From Niebla homalea (Eukaryota > Ascomycota > Lecanoromycetes > Lecanorales > Ramalinaceae), in assembly GCA_019925105.1 (NCBI GenBank), contig JAHGAU010000007.1:1116001-1180000 (forward strand): a DNA stretch of 64,000 nucleotides, given 5' to 3'. Position numbers and translations under genes: made by a program. The notes below the pieces were generated by a model. That model saw only the letters and a program-made list of their open reading frames with translations. It made no database searches and was not told the origin of the DNA. Below, one piece after another: positions 11,161-24,514 of the stretch. How positions within the stretch are numbered: the stretch's first letter is position 1; every line of letters starts with the position of its first letter.

Positions 11161-14014
11161 ATGACTCGGGTAAGAAGAGAGCGCAGCGCCTCTATGCGAA
11201 GTGCTGCAGCACGCCACAATACCGCTGAGAAGAAGTCTTCTTACAAAGTCATTGTGGAGGAGATCACTCAAAAGAATAGGCCACTCAAGACCCATGTATG
11301 CTATCATCTAGCTCTTGTGAATACTAAGAAAGCGCCTGCTCGGTTCTAATATACTTTCAGCTTTCCTTCAACGCCTCGCCGCCCCAGGGTTACACCTTCA
11401 TTCCTGCTGGCGACCCACAACTGACAAAAAGATGCAAGAAGTACGCTAAAGCAGCAGGCGTGGCAGTTTACATTGTGTCAGTAAGTCTTAAGAGCTCCAC
11501 CCGTTGGCGCCCAGGTTTCTTAGCATTTCCAGACTTTCTCGAATGTTAGGGTGGAATTGTCCAAAGAAGTGCATCGCGTCGGTTACCACTTTTCTACCTT
11601 TATTGTGGATAAGGCTTGTGACAGCCTAGGCGTCACTCTCAATGCGTCTGGAAGAGTGGTCCAGTCACATTTCGCTTATTTGGACGATGATGGGCGGGAA
11701 GATCGTTTCCAGAGCCGTCAAGAGCGACTTAACAATTCTCGTCCAGTTGTCCGCCCAGCGAATGGACGATTGGAGCCCACCCTGAGCCAGGCTGTCATTG
11801 ACTCCCAAGCTCGGGAGGCAATACAAGATCTCTTTCCCAAGATTCCTCAGCAGGACGCTCACGATGTAATATCACGCGCGTTCGAAAAAGTAATTGCAGT
11901 CCAAATTGCTATTGAATCCGAGACTAATGGATTCAGAAACGTCGCCTTGTTGGTAGCGCAGCAGGGATGTCTCTTGTGCGAAGAGCAAACCTGGCGGTCG
12001 TCGCTCATATCCGGCACACTTACACCAACTACGACGAATTGCTGCGTTCTGGTTTCTCTTGGGCTGATGCACGTCGAGGGGTAGAACAGTTTACATTAGA
12101 TAAGCTGATATCATGGCGCGGTGAAGAAGACGAGGACGATGATCCAAATATGGAAGACGTACTCCGTGAAGTTGTCGTCATATCTGATGACGAAGATGCA
12201 GATGCTTTCGAGTCGAGCGTGGGCAGGGTAGCCTCATCAAATTTGATGCGAAACGAGCCTGTGGCAACCATGCCTCCCCACACACTTCAAACTACGGCTA
12301 TCGATCTGACCGCCTCTGACTCAGATGAGGATGAGGACTCAGGTGACGATGATTCCGATGTTTACATTCCCCAACCTATTGGGCCACTGAGCCAGTCAAA
12401 TCCGATGAGAGCCTCTAGACAGGCCCGCTTTAGAGAAGAACGGCTTGCGAGATGGGACCAGGCGATCGTCCGACAAAAGAATAAGCCTCTTCCAGCTGAT
12501 GCGGACGACAGGTTCAGTGCTGCAATCCTGCCTACTCCTGTCAACAGTGTTTCACGGATGTTATCATCTCAGGCACCGGTGTCAAATCCAGGACTAGAGA
12601 GCTGTAATCGTCATACTGGGGTTTCCCACCATGGTTTGACGCAGAACAACAACCAATATACCAGGTTAGCAACGCGTGTGAATAGGAACCAGGTAAATGA
12701 TCCAAACCTTTGAGAAGCATGTTCGGAAAGTTACTGTTGATGGGGGTGGGATTACAGGCCCCTTGATCATCTGGGCTGATTAGACCCTAGGGAGACATGG
12801 TACAACACCCAAAGGTCATAAGAGAAAATCCCGCATACCGACGGCATTGGCCAGTGCAGGTTTATGATGGCCATAGCCCAATTGCATTACGGAAGCCAGG
12901 CCAAGAGATGGGCCCCAACATGTCAGCTACTCATTCCGCAGTACCACATTCTTCACAAGACATTCTAGGTTCCGGCACACTTGACATGCATCCGGCCTTC
13001 CCTCCTCACAGCACCTATATACCTGTTGAAACAGTCTTGCCTTCTATTGAAAAGCCCACTTCACTTGCACCTGATACTCACCGGGTTCAGCCGGACGCCG
13101 CACCCCACAGCATGCCACGCAGCGAGATGTGGGAGGCACCGAGCTTGAAAAAACGCCGTGTTGATTCTATCACTTCTGGGCTGCGTTCAAACCCAATGGG
13201 CCCGCAGCAGTCGCAACTCAGCGGAGGAACATTACTCATCCCGCTCGAGCAATCCGAACCGAGTCGGCAAGTCCAATTGCTGCAGGCCAACTACAAAACC
13301 AATCAAGGGAATCCGCCTGTGATTCTGCGTGGTCCACAGCAGCACACCCTTGACCATGACCCGCAATCTAAGAGTGGCTACGTGTCAAGCTTGTTGCCAC
13401 GCTCAAACATTATGCGATTGTCCGAGAATCAGGCGGCCTACGCTCCTTCGCATCCCAGTAAAGGCTGTCCGGGTGACGATCCATCGGCTGCTTCCATTCG
13501 TTCTGGAATGAAACAAATGACGGTGTCAGAAGCAGATAACGATTTTGGTGGTTATGTCAGTGATTCCACCAGACTTCCCCTTAATCATATACAACCGATG
13601 CAGTCTATGACGCAGTGGAGGCCAGATACTCAACCCAATACTTCTATCCAGCACGTGCAGCGAGTAGAGCGTCCACCAAGACTTATTAGATTAGGTCAGC
13701 AAAGCAACCAGTTGTCCCATGGTTCCTCGATATCCCAAGGCCATTCCCAAGCGCAAAGACATACCAATAACTTGACGCCACGACAAGTCTTATTGCCGAC
13801 AATGGCAGATCCATCGACAAGACACACGGTGCAAGAGAGCAGTCAACAGGAACAGTACGATCCTTGTAAGCCGATGTTGTACCTGGAAAATACAAGTGTT
13901 TCGAACGCGGGGGCATCCCGCCACGTATTTCGTTTCCCGAGAAATGAACCACCTAGCAACCCCATGGATGGAAGGGCACCACGACCTCGCGAAATCATCA
14001 TGTTGGACGATTGA
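11161..14014 (+). CDS. DUF2293-domain protein with long disordered tail
   Basis: Five exons (11161-11295, 11361-11480, 11533-11889, 11937-12692, 12791-14014), all phase 0, give 863 residues. The DUF2293 domain lies at about residues 150-245: IQDLFPKIPQQDAHDVISRA, AFEK joined by splicing to KRRLVGSAAG, then LAVVAHIRHTYTNYDELLRS and ADARRGVEQFTLDKLISWRG. Acidic runs follow (EEDEDDDPNMEDV, VVISDDEDAD, DLTASDSDEDEDSGDDDSD); VVISDDE and AIDLTASDSDE look like SUMO-interacting motifs. A Gln/Ser/Pro-rich disordered tail ends PREIIMLDD. The role of DUF2293 is unknown; the acidic and SIM-like segments suggest a nuclear protein (inference). The 98-nt last intron is inferred from the phase-0 join CAG|GGA and the in-frame stop it removes; without it the protein would end at 12713. 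Confidence 0.8.
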
Positions 14015-14640
14015 CAGTGAACCCTTCCGGACTGACCCCGTTCAATATGGTATCTATTGTGAGACTGAAAATAGTTGTCTCACCATTTATTGCTTCCACA
14101 CAACGCCAAGCGAGTCCAGATGTCAGTCGGTGACCGTCAATCAAGAAGCAGGCCTCGGACGCCAGGATACCTCCTCAGACACATCTGAATTCTCGAAGAC
14201 GCCAAGACTGCGGAAGCATGTGCCTCCAATCCATCTGGAGCCACACTGAGACACAGACTTTGAGCCTGTTTGGCTCATGCCATGTTGTAGCATGGGCACG
14301 TAGTCCAGCATTCTGTAGTCGTCCACTAAAAGACGGCAGTGTTCCATCGAGGTTGGAAATGGATCCCAAGACTCACATGTTTACTTCTACCAAGCGATGA
14401 TTGTCGAAGCAATGCATTGTGGCAAAGCCTTTCTTTAGATGCGGGAGATGAGCTAGTCAGGGAATAATCACCACCTTTGTTACGTGGCTTTCAGCATTCC
14501 TGCAACGAGAGAAGGAACAAGACAGTGTACTTCAAGTATATACACTTATGCTTCACGTACATAGTTTACGCGTACATATGCAAGGAATTATTCGCTATAA
14601 TGCTTGAAGATCGCCAACCAATCAAAGATTTCTCCAAATG
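14015..14640. other. convergent intergenic region
   Basis: 626 bases between two convergent 3' ends. Several short open frames on both strands, none recognisable; probably 3' UTRs. Confidence 0.5.
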
Positions 14641-17600
14641 CTATGCTCTCAACTCGCCGTCACTGTTCCAGCCCCACTCAGACCGGTCGTATGCATCCAA
14701 AGCAGGTCCCCTCCACACCTCGCCGTAGGCATTCGTCCTGTCGCCATTGAAGAAACCATCCTGGGTCCGAGTGATGACGTCCATCCATGAATCCTGCTCG
14801 GGGAATTTTTGCCACTATACGCAGTCAGCATGCAGTGTCCTGCTGAATACGCTGGAATTATCAATTGTGATGGACAAACCTACCTGGTTATGGATGTGAT
14901 AGGCAAACGCTCCTCTGAAGAAATTCTCCATCGTCCGATTGGTGACCACCTCTCCATTCAAGCCCGCATGCTCCGGGCCCTCATAATTACTCCACTCATA
15001 CTCCGGCTCTTCCACCGTCCCCATGAACGCCGACTCAAAATTCTTGTGGCAGGGCACTGTGCACTCGCCCGTCCCCTTGCGCCTGAGGTTGGTCACCAGC
15101 GGGTCGAAAACCGCGTTGTGTAACATCCCCAACTCACTGTTCCGTCCGTCCTTCCACATCATGCGCCCCAGAACCCTGGGGTGGAAGTTCATGCCCATGC
15201 GCAAGCCGCCGCGCAGGAGGTAGGAGGTCAGCGAGGAGTTAGCAGGGAGGGAGAGGACGGCGGTGTTGTAGTCCCCGGGGTCTCTGGCATGCTCGACCCA
15301 CTGTTCCGCCCATGCGGGCTGGAGATTGGAATCTGCGTGAGGGCTCGGTAGGAGGAGCGGTCGCAAGTCGCGCAAGAGCAGGACATCCATGTCCAGATAG
15401 ACGCCGCCGTGAAGGTGCAAGACCAGGAATCGGACGAGGTCAGAAACTTGGGTTGGGGTTGCGACGTATTTGTATAACGACTGGGGGAGGAGCCAGAGCA
15501 TCCCGGAAGCATCCTGAATCACGCCGTCGGCGACTGCGACTTCACCATTTGCGCCTGGAGTGCTGGGCCGGTACAGGTTATCAGGGTTGAGGGCCTTGCT
15601 GAGACGTGGTAATGGTACACGGCTGGGGATCTTCCATTCCTTGAGTGTGATGTATCCTTCCTCGAGCAGAGGGCGGAAACGTTGGAAGAGGGGGTCATGG
15701 GAAATCATTGTCTTCATTGCCGAGACGTCAATGTCGGCGTCGAGCCAGATCCAGAGCCTGGAGCAGGCAAGGTTCTGAGAGTAGAGGTAGGCTTTGATGA
15801 ACAATTCGACGCGCCACGTCGCGTGTCCTGCCCAATAGGTGTGATACGTCCTGATCGGACCTTTGCAACTATCTTTTGGGGACAGTGACACCTTGTTCGA
15901 GAATCGTGACTTTGCTCCCACACTATTCGCAATCGAAGAGGTGGTCTCACTCATAAAATAGTCATCTTGGCCCGTCGCAAGATAATTGAGGCATTCCACA
16001 ATGTCCGAGACGCCACTGTCCTTATGAGAATCTCCACAATTGCTCATGATTTTCTCAAAGTCAGCAACAGTATTCGAGTTGGGGCGAGGGCCAAGGTAGT
16101 CGTGAACCTCTACACTGCTTCCGTTGAGAGAAAAGAGCGGCTTGGTGTTTGGAATGACCGCTGTGATTTTCGAGCTTGTCTGAATGAATGACGGCAGGTT
16201 GATGGCACCAGTCTGGAGGTATTCGATCACTGTATACGACCCTTGAAATATTGCGCCATACGCAACGGCAATGAGGAAGATCTGCCGGAGTAACACGCAA
16301 CGACTGCGACCCCTGTTATCAAATTGACCGTGCTTCCCTTCATCGCTGCAACAAGCCTTGCGTATGCAGAAGGCCCAGCACAGCGAAAGGTTGATCCAAT
16401 TGTATGGTCCAAATTTGTGGTGACAGAAGACAGCGAGAGCAACGCTGTTCAGTGGTGTCCCCAAAAAAGTCAGGCCTGTTGGTGTGGCGCCTGACAGCAA
16501 TGCCATCAGCATGGTCAGCCACGCACCGTGTACTGAAACCGAGGCCAGCATAAATCGTCTAAATTGAGGAACGGTCAGCACATAGCAGTCCCTAAGGACA
16601 TCGCCAACTTCTCCCGACAAGAGGAGCATTGGCAGCAGAATGACTGAAGCCAAGAGACTCATCCTCGTCAAAATGGAGAGCAATTGCACCAACGGTTCCC
16701 TTATGGAGTGGCATGCGTCTGATATGCCTTTCATATTGTCGAGCGAGAACGCCCAGGAAGATGATGCTTGGGCGAAAGACCAGCGCCGCTGAACTACCTT
16801 GACACCAAGATGGCCTACAAGGGCATCTGATGATGCGAACAGGATGCCTACACATGTACTGGCTATACCAATCGGTTGGGCTATGTTGACTGATGCCAAA
16901 CAAAGCGACAGGCTAGCTGTGAACGGGAACAACGCCGAAGATGCACTTTCTGCTCCATAGTTCAAACCAAATGCCAATGGCAGGGAGACAGCATGCACTA
17001 AGGCATAGGAGGCAAAGGGGGCATGGCTTTCGCGCTGGTCAGCGAGGAGCGGAGCATTTGGATCTTTTGCACACTTACCACAGAAGGATATTGCCAGCTG
17101 TTAAGCGAACTGCTAGCATCAGAGCGAAGGCTCCTTGTAACAGTCGAGAGGTATCACGACATTGACAGTGATAATGGTACTTGACATAGCTAGTCAAGCG
17201 ATGTATGCGGTGGCTCAGTCCGAGCCTTCTCTTCGAAGGTCCACCAGCATCGGCTGGAACCTCTCTAAGGTCTTCCGGGTCAAAGCATCCAGCAGCGTGT
17301 GGAAGCAGAGCGTCGTCCTGCAGACAAAAATCTTCATTTGATAGCCTGGAATATGCGTAGCTTGGTGAGGTCGTCTGCGGGCCGAGACTGTGCGGTGGCG
17401 GTAGAGGTATTAGGCTTGCAAACAGGCGAAGTAGAGTGCCCGCAACAGTTGTGGCGACAATCTGGATGAAGGTGAGAGCAACCGGGTACGGGAATCTATT
17501 GCAAGATTAATTTGTATTGCCGAAGCTGGGTCCAAGTCGGGGAAGAACATACTTGTAGGTGCTAGCTGTATGGTTCAAAGAGATTGGTCAGATTTTACTC

Positions 17601-17716
17601 AAGCCAACGAGAGTAGGAGAAAGCATACTGAGAAGGATAGATCGGTTGAGCAGCAGAAGGCCAGTCCCTGCAGCTATGAAACCCGTTGTCGAAACCAGCT
17701 TGATCAAAAGATCCAT
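14641..17716 (-). CDS. transporter-like membrane domain fused to DXD glycosyltransferase
   Basis: Five exons (17716-17629, 17565-17553, 17495-17079, 17026-14884, 14814-14641) join in frame to a 944-residue protein. The first half is polytopic and resembles drug/metabolite-type (SLC35/triose-phosphate) nucleotide-sugar transporters: STTGFIAAGTGLLLLNRSIL, the family-like YKFPYPVALTFIQIVATTVA, then ten or so helices ending TPTGLTFLGTPLNSVALAV and FGPYNWINLSLCWAFC. A further helix (QIFLIAVAYGAIFQGSYTVI) precedes a glycosyltransferase of the Gly_transf_sug/GT32 type. It has WIWLDADIDV near residue 600, HLHGGVYLDMDVLLLRDLRP with the DXD metal site near 715, and GMNFHPRVLGRMMW beyond. A Golgi enzyme that may import its own sugar donor is an inference. 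Exon 2 is only 13 nt and intron 3 uses an AAAG acceptor, so the N-terminal exons are less certain than the catalytic part. Confidence 0.72.
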
Positions 17717-18877
17717 CTTGGAAAAGTTGCAGCACAGTGCCGAAGAAAGCCCTCGCCTGCTTTGACACCAGTACACGACGTCCCTGTGGGTGTGTGCTCA
17801 GACAGAGGATATTGATTTGCCTCATTTTCAGGACAAAGGGAACATAATATTGACGAAGAGAAGTCAGCAACGTCGCACAGCGTTTCGGCTGAGCTGCAAC
17901 GTCTCCGTACTCTAGATTCTTAGGTAGGGTTCTGAGTGAAGCATCGTTGCCAAAGGCGCAGGCTGCCATGTTCGCTTGTGATTGGTCGGCAGTTCACTTT
18001 GAAGGGTGGCGGACTTTCTTCCTTTGGCAACAGCTGCACGCAATAGATTCCGCAGACCGCTACTCCTGAAACATCTCGAAAACATGACAGGTGTTCAGAA
18101 AAAGGAGATAACTTGATACCCCACTAATCAAATCGAACCTATAGTGAAATATAACCACTCTAGTGACACAGCCAATTACACACAAGTGTCCGCCCACGGA
18201 TACGGGGTGACACAGACATGTTGACATTGGGAATTGAACCTAGAGTGAAATATAACCAGTCTAGTAACATATTCTGCTAAATTTGCTTGATCCAAGCATT
18301 CGGGCCGCGCGACTGGTGAAACTGTGAGCCCTCACTGTTGTGACTGCGCCTTGTTAGGTTGAAATTGGCTTCCACCGCATGCGGCCGGGAATGCTCCTAT
18401 ACAACCCGTAAGCGTTAGCCAGGCTGCAGCAATATCAATGTGTCGAAATTAGACCTCACTTCCACGTAAGCTTATTCATTCTGCCGCTCACGTTCGCAAG
18501 GCATCAAACCGTCAAACGGCACGAGGCGTTTTTCTAGATGGGAATGCGGATCCCTGAACGCGGCATCATTAGCACAGGGAATCCTGAGGTTGTATTACAG
18601 CCTCCGCCAAAAGCCTTACAGAAGCGCTTTCACACTCCGCTTCCACCGTTTGTATATTTAGATAGCCAGAGGCCGCAGTTCCAAATTCCAATGTGCTAAG
18701 GCGACTCTGCTTTCAGCCGTCAAGGAAATGTTGGAACATCTCAATGAAGTCTGAAAGCGTGCTCCACGGTCCGCATTCGTAAGACAGCGTTGAGGCCAGT
18801 CGCGTCCCGGTTGGTTTGAGCCCCCATGTCCCAATTTCCGATCGCAGAGAAGAATAGACCTGTGTACATTCAGTGTC
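17717..18877. other. intergenic with two copies of a 34-bp element
   Basis: About 1.16 kb upstream of the fusion gene. No gene is supported. It contains two near-identical 34-bp segments listed separately. Confidence 0.5.
18135..18270. repeat. direct repeat, 34 bp x2, spaced 101 bp
   Basis: Copies at 18135-18168 and 18236-18269 share GAACCTA-AGTGAAATATAACC and differ at three positions. The left arm CTAKAGTG and right arm CACTCTAG are nearly inverted, with a 9-nt spacer, so each copy is a short dyad. It may be a regulatory element of the fusion gene, whose start is 420-550 bases away, or a transposon scar. Confidence 0.5.
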
Positions 18878-19938
18878 TCACTGAGCTTTGACGTCTTCAT
18901 ACTTCGGGAGTGTACCTTCATCAGGATTCGGCATTGTAAGCTGGAGCGACCGCCTCTCTATCCAAAGTTTCAAGCACTTGCGTCGACGAGCTTGCATACC
19001 CTTCGTTGGGTAGATCTCAGCGATAACGGGCGCTTCATGCATATTCTCCGAAAAGCACCGGCGCTCAAAATTACTGTATTCTCCCAACTCCGAAACTCGT
19101 TGCCCTCACGCAGAATTTCTTCACGAATGCATTGGACGTCCGTCATTTGCCTCAATTCCACGGCAATCTTTTTGAGCCGTATCAATAGCGGTGACGGGCA
19201 CGGAGAGTCCTCAATGTCGTGGTCCAAGTCTAAGAACATGGGCAGTCGCTGCTCCAAGACGGCAACGCGAGGCACATGCAAGCTGATTGTAACTCGTGCA
19301 CAGGGTATATTCCTAGAGAAGAGGCCCCTAAATCTGTCTTTGAAGGTGAGAGCGCTATCCTCACCCCCTGGCTGCAAGATTTGGCTAGAACAAAAAAGAA
19401 GGCGTGGGGGGCATCTCAGCTGGGGATCAGGCCTCTCGATATCTCTGGTAGTCACAAGATCTAGGAGCTTGCTTGCTTTTATATCAATTTCAAATGTTTT
19501 GCACCGTGATAAGTGCGCTTCAAGCTCATACTTGACGAATGAGGCCGCCGACCAGCCAAAACTATTATTACTGCTTTGGAACGAGGGCGGTAAGTCTTGA
19601 TGCGGATCTTGATTGTAACGGCGATATTCATCCGTAAAGCGATCTTTACGACCCATGCGATGAGCAGGAAGAGTAAATTCAAAATCTCATTCGTGTGCAG
19701 AGTGAAGGGTATGAGGTCCCTTGAACAGTGTGCGGCGTTAGTAGCACAGAGTGGCTCGGCCTCGATTCGTAAAGGAGCTTTGCCCCGAGCTTCGTGTGAT
19801 TTTGGTCTCACATCGGGCCATTAAGCTGATGGTGATGGTCTCAACATCAATGTCACCATCGCCATGCAATCTCACAGACCCAGTAATTGTTGTCCCTGCT
19901 CGACAAGGTCCATTCGGCACATTAATACGAATTGACAT
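18878..19938 (-). pseudogene. arrestin-like (LEA-type) gene with two in-frame stops
   Basis: The frame from MSIRINVPNGPCRAGTTITG at 19938 has the N-terminal arrestin fold pattern: ITGSVRLHGDGDIDVETITI, then SLMARCETKITRSSGQ. It continues in the same frame through TLFKGPHTLHSAHE and DFEFTLPAH to DLPPSFQSSNNSFGW and VKYELEAHLSR, the order seen in fungal arrestin-like proteins, which link ubiquitin ligases to membrane cargo. Two stops interrupt it: TAA at 19740-19738 and TGA at 19689-19687. The second sits where a family Trp is expected (HE-stop-DFEF). No intron can remove them without losing the conserved GPHTLH block or hitting another stop. The 3' third no longer follows the family in one frame; a different frame ends LPKYEDVKAQ at 18878. 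I read this as a decaying gene. Confidence 0.68.
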
Positions 19939-22371
19939 CACAGCAGCTCAATAATCTCCAAGGCTCTGTCTTGGCCGAAGGTAGTCTCGCACAGTTCTGT
20001 TTTCATCAATACGGAGAAGGGAAGGGAAAGCGATTGAGATGGATTCTAGACTGTCGCAGTATCAGGTTTTGATGGGCATGGACACAAGTCTCAAACAGTC
20101 CCCACAGTTGGAAGGAGCGGGTTGGAGTCCCAGTAGAGGAGCTAGACCCAAAATCCTGAAGTTCACTATCGCGACCACTCATTTTGCACTAAACATATGA
20201 TGGGCAGCGAATAACCAGACACATATAAGTTACAGGCTACACCGCCTGCATCACGGGAGACGACTATATGCAAGAGCAGGCAGTCAAGTGAGAGACTTGT
20301 AGACGATGGCGCTTTCATCGCGAAAAGTAAATATATAGGAGAAGAGAAGCTGTAATTACAGAGCTCTCGAGGCTTTGAAGTTAAGAGTTTCAGCGCTCAT
20401 GACTTTCGATGAAACGGATGAATGACCAGTAGCGAGACGAAGACGGGAAGCAATTTGCAAGGCCACGAAGGATCTTAATGCAATGATCCTCTCCATGGAA
20501 GAGCAGGCAGTCTGTGCAACGAGTTGCAAAACCCACTTGTCCGGACTTTTCAAGCATTGAGCTATTTTCTCACTCTCGAGAGGAATGTCACTCGTCGCTC
20601 AAGATATATCTCATTCGTTCCCTGATGCCCTTTGCCAGATTATTGACTTGGGGCTTTGACCTCCGACAGTACCAGCACTCAGTCTTTAGCAGACCAGCTT
20701 GCCTTGATTCAGCAAGCCGGCAACGCTTCTTGGGTTATAGATGCTGCAAGTAAAGCGATCAGCCCGCATTTGGGTCCGCATGTCATGCGGCATGCCGTGC
20801 TTCCAATAATCTCCCTGCCACATGTTGCATGTACCCCGCACTGAAAGAATCAAGGAGGTGCCATCATGATGCCACGCCAGAGCAAACGAAGAGAACGTTA
20901 GCTCAGGTTCATCCGGCCAGTCGCTTAAGCGAAGGGACTGTCAAGCAGCGAACCGCACCCCGCTGCAGGGTTGTCGAGTATCCTTCAATGCTCGTGTCTC
21001 TGGTGCGGAGAGCGATTCATGCGCTGCCTTTGTTCTATGCCGATAAGAAAGCAGGGCATTTCGTCGGAAGACTTACGAAGTATAGGGTCATGCTGCCATT
21101 ATTGGCAGGATTGCTGCAAGGGCCGGCTGGCATCTCATGCTGACAGCGGCACCCATCCGGAGGATAGAATTGACAAGGGTCTGGCCTTCGTCATATAACA
21201 CCACTCGAAGTCTCCAAATACCTAATCCGTAAGCGAGCTTTCAGTTGACAGACTACGGCGCGAAATAGTGAGCTTGCAAAATGATTCGACCAATCCAGTG
21301 CAGGTCGAGAACCCCCACCGAAAAGATCCGAGACGGTCAGACCTCCTGTGCTCATCTGAGCTTTGACCTCGTCTGACAATATCCACTCGGCTGACAATTC
21401 TAGCTCAAGAGGTGGGGGGCCTCCCGGGGGATGGAAAGCACACTGCAGGGAACCGCTCGATACAGTGATGACTTCTGGGGAACTTGCAGCAAGGTAAAGT
21501 CGAGGCCGAAGCACCGCTATGAGGACCAGGTTCTCTCGAAAGTCTGTTGGACAGAAGGCGGTACGGTACCCTATGTGGTCTCACTGGTTAAGATCAACCA
21601 TAAGCAGCAGGTGGAGTCGTGGAGCCAAACGCGGCACGCCATTTCATTCAACCTTGCCCGGATCGCACCAGTCTTTTGCACCATAATCCATAGGCTAGGA
21701 CACTGGCGACATATCACTACTGAGACTAGCGGGTGGTGTTACTTGGGACCCGGTGCTCGGATATTTTCCAAAGCTGGCTGAAAAAGCAGCAAGGTAAATT
21801 CGAAATTTCGGGTGGAGACTGTAGAGTCGCAAAATAGCTCATTGTTAGCGCGCCTTTCCAGATGTCGCCATGATCATTCGCTAGGAAAATGCTTGGAAAG
21901 GAAGAGAGGGGTTCGCGTGCATGATCTCCATGCCTTTCAAAGGGTGTGCCTGATACACAAGCCAGCTAAAGTAAGTCTCGAGTCAGTATGACAGCAACGA
22001 TAATAATACCAATCAAGGCCCCTGCATCTGACTGTCCTTTTCATCTCGTCTCTCGTTATATTCCTTCATCATCGCACTGCTCAACTTCTGAGCCTATGTC
22101 TTGTTGGTCCGTTTATGATCTCTCCCACCGAAAGGTCCTAGTTATTTTGCCATACTCCCTACACCCATTATCAGCAAGCCTGCTCCTCCGACATCTTCAT
22201 TGACGATTTCCCTTGCCTGCCTCATTCCTCGCCATACGTTCACCGCGTGTCTTCCGTCGTAAGCTGCTCAGCTCACACTCCTTCAGCCGATCCCTCCCAA
22301 GTGGATTGATATTGTCTTATCAGACACACTCTCGCCCCTCTTCTTCTTCTTCTCCAGCTTCCTGAAGATCG
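19939..22371. other. gene-poor region, 2.4 kb
   Basis: No gene recognised. Open frames such as 20656-20844 (+) and 21191-21514 (-) have no family motif or splice context. The stretch before 22372 is pyrimidine-rich (22320-22365), fitting the promoter or 5' UTR of the ECL1 gene. Confidence 0.5.
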
Positions 22372-22839
22372 ATGCTGTCGGACTGCACAGTGGCGATGGA
22401 ACTCACTTGGTCCCACGATTACTGCTTGGCTTGTGAAAAGCAGACATCAGGCGGGGCCTATTGCTCGCAGTCCTGTCGGTTGGCCGACCTCGAACAATGC
22501 TCCTCATGGTCAACGCCACCAAGCTCACCATCCGCCTCGACATTTCCACCAGCTCGCCAGACCCCCTCAAGCAACGGGTTCTATCTGACGCCGGCCATTG
22601 ATTGGTCTACCTACAAGACTCCCTATACCACGACTCAGAAATCCTTGTTCGCGAGCAACAACTCGCGGCAAGCCGAAAGCAAGAAATCTCTGACACCCTC
22701 ATCCTCTCACTCGTCGCTCAACTCAGCAAGCAGTCTGTCGGCACAACGCCCGTTGTATCGGGAGGAGGTCAGCAGTCAGCTTCGCGAATACGCCAACTCT
22801 TTCGATACCACACGGAACAAGGGCAGGACCCTTTCATGA
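22372..22839 (+). CDS. ECL1-family life-span regulatory factor
   Basis: Intronless 155-residue protein with the ECL1 zinc-binding signature DYCLACEKQTSGGAYCSQSC followed by RLADLEQC, near residues 16-45. The middle is Ser/Pro/Thr-rich. The C-terminal part LYREEVSSQLREYANSFDTT, RNKGR fits the conserved tail of filamentous-fungal members. In fission yeast Ecl1 proteins extend chronological life span and respond to nutrient (zinc, sulfur, amino-acid) starvation; the same role here is inference. An internal ATG at 22396 (MELTWSHDYC) could be the true start. Confidence 0.85.
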   Translation: MLSDCTVAMELTWSHDYCLACEKQTSGGAYCSQSCRLADLEQCSSWSTPPSSPSASTFPPARQTPSSNGFYLTPAIDWSTYKTPYTTTQKSLFASNNSRQAESKKSLTPSSSHSSLNSASSLSAQRPLYREEVSSQLREYANSFDTTRNKGRTLS

Positions 22840-24514
22840 GAATATGCCTTCGTACCCACAGTTGCAATGGAGCTATATTGGGCTGGTGCATCGGATCTAG
22901 CGAGTTTGGGAGGGCAAAGCGCTACATCTAAAAGCATAGTTGGGCTATTTCATACGTGGACGAACGGCTTGAGCGAGTGTGTTTACTCATTATCGGGAGG
23001 GATAGGCGTCTTACAAAATTTGGACCAAAAGGCGCGGAGCAGCGGGGATCCACATTCTGGTCTACGGATTTATGGGATAGTTAGGGAATTGCAACTCAAC
23101 TTGATTTGGAATGACACATCGTTCTTCCTCGAAAAGACTTTCGAATTTTGGGGACGATCAAAACCCGCTCATGATCTCCATCCGACACTCACCTCAAAAT
23201 GATGATGCTTTCCTGTCCTGCGTCCTGACCATTCTCCCGGTTTGCTACGGAGAATGTTCCGATGCGCGACGCTGCCTTAGAGGTAAAAGAGTCAAGACAT
23301 GGCCTGCAGACCCATGCAGTCCACCCCACCATCCTGTGCCATCCTGTGCCATCCACTCCGGCACTGCCCCTCCAGCATGATAACAAAAAAGTTTTTCTTC
23401 CGCTGGAGATCGGGCCTAAAGACCAACGCCCTTGCATGGAGTTTGGCGGTCGGCCCTGTTGATTGGCCAGGAAGAAGACGGAAACGACGGTTGAACCCAG
23501 GATTTGCCACACGTTATCTCGTTTCTCATGCAAGGCTGCCGCTGGCGCATATCTGGACGATATTTGGTTGGACCAGTCGGCAAAGTCAAAAAGCGAGGCA
23601 GTACCAAGATTGGGGATTAGGAATTGGTATTTAGTAGTGGGGAATTCGGGTAGTGGAGTTTGAACGGGTCTGCCGATCTCGGAGATGCTAGAGCAGGAGC
23701 GGCAATTGCTCCAGTCTTAAGAAGAGGCAAAAGACTTTTGCTGCTGCTCTTATCAAGTCAAGGCTGATGATGATAGAGTACAGAATAAATTTATTTTTCG
23801 AATTCGCGATTGAGGCATGACCCTGCATTGAGAAGTCCCAGCATTCTTAAACAGTAGTGAAGACTATGGGCAGATAACCCGTTGTACAGGTACATTAGTA
23901 ATGGATCAACGTCATTGCATATCGTTCGACTTGACACAGTCTCTGCCGATTGCATGGGATTGCCGTTGCAGCTACGAACCTTCTGCAGCTGTGAACCTTC
24001 TGCAAGACCTGCCTACCCTGCGATTCCGTTGCCTTTGGCTTATGCGAGGTGACATGAGCACTCGCCAGACTGACCCATGATCTGCCGCGTTACACAATTC
24101 GAGACACAAGGGTGGCTGCGCAAGCTCGTCAGTGCGTAAGGTTTCACTCAAAGTCAGGCATCGGCAGTTCAAGGTGACGAGGAGCTAAATGCAAGTTGGA
24201 ACAGCCCAAACACTACGGGGATATCGCCTTGCTTGCCATGGGATCGTTTCTTAACGTCGAGTCTACCTACGCTTGCACTTCAATTGGAGCTCTCCAATGG
24301 TGCGGCTTGAAGGAAAAAGTGAGACGCTCAGGGCGATGAGTTTCGAAACGTATGCAGCATCAGATTGGCAATCACATCCATCAATCTGGGCAAGCGGCCT
24401 TCATTTGCCCTGTCCCACCAGTGGCAATCCAGCCAAAACCCAATATTGCACTTGACAATTATGTCCAAAGGGCCAAAACGCTGCAACACAAACCCTGTAC
24501 AGGTCATTACTTCG
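22840..24514. other. intergenic, no gene supported
   Basis: 1.7 kb between two convergent 3' ends. A short tandem of CATCCTGTGC (two units and part of a third, about 23328-23355) is the only structure seen. Confidence 0.5.
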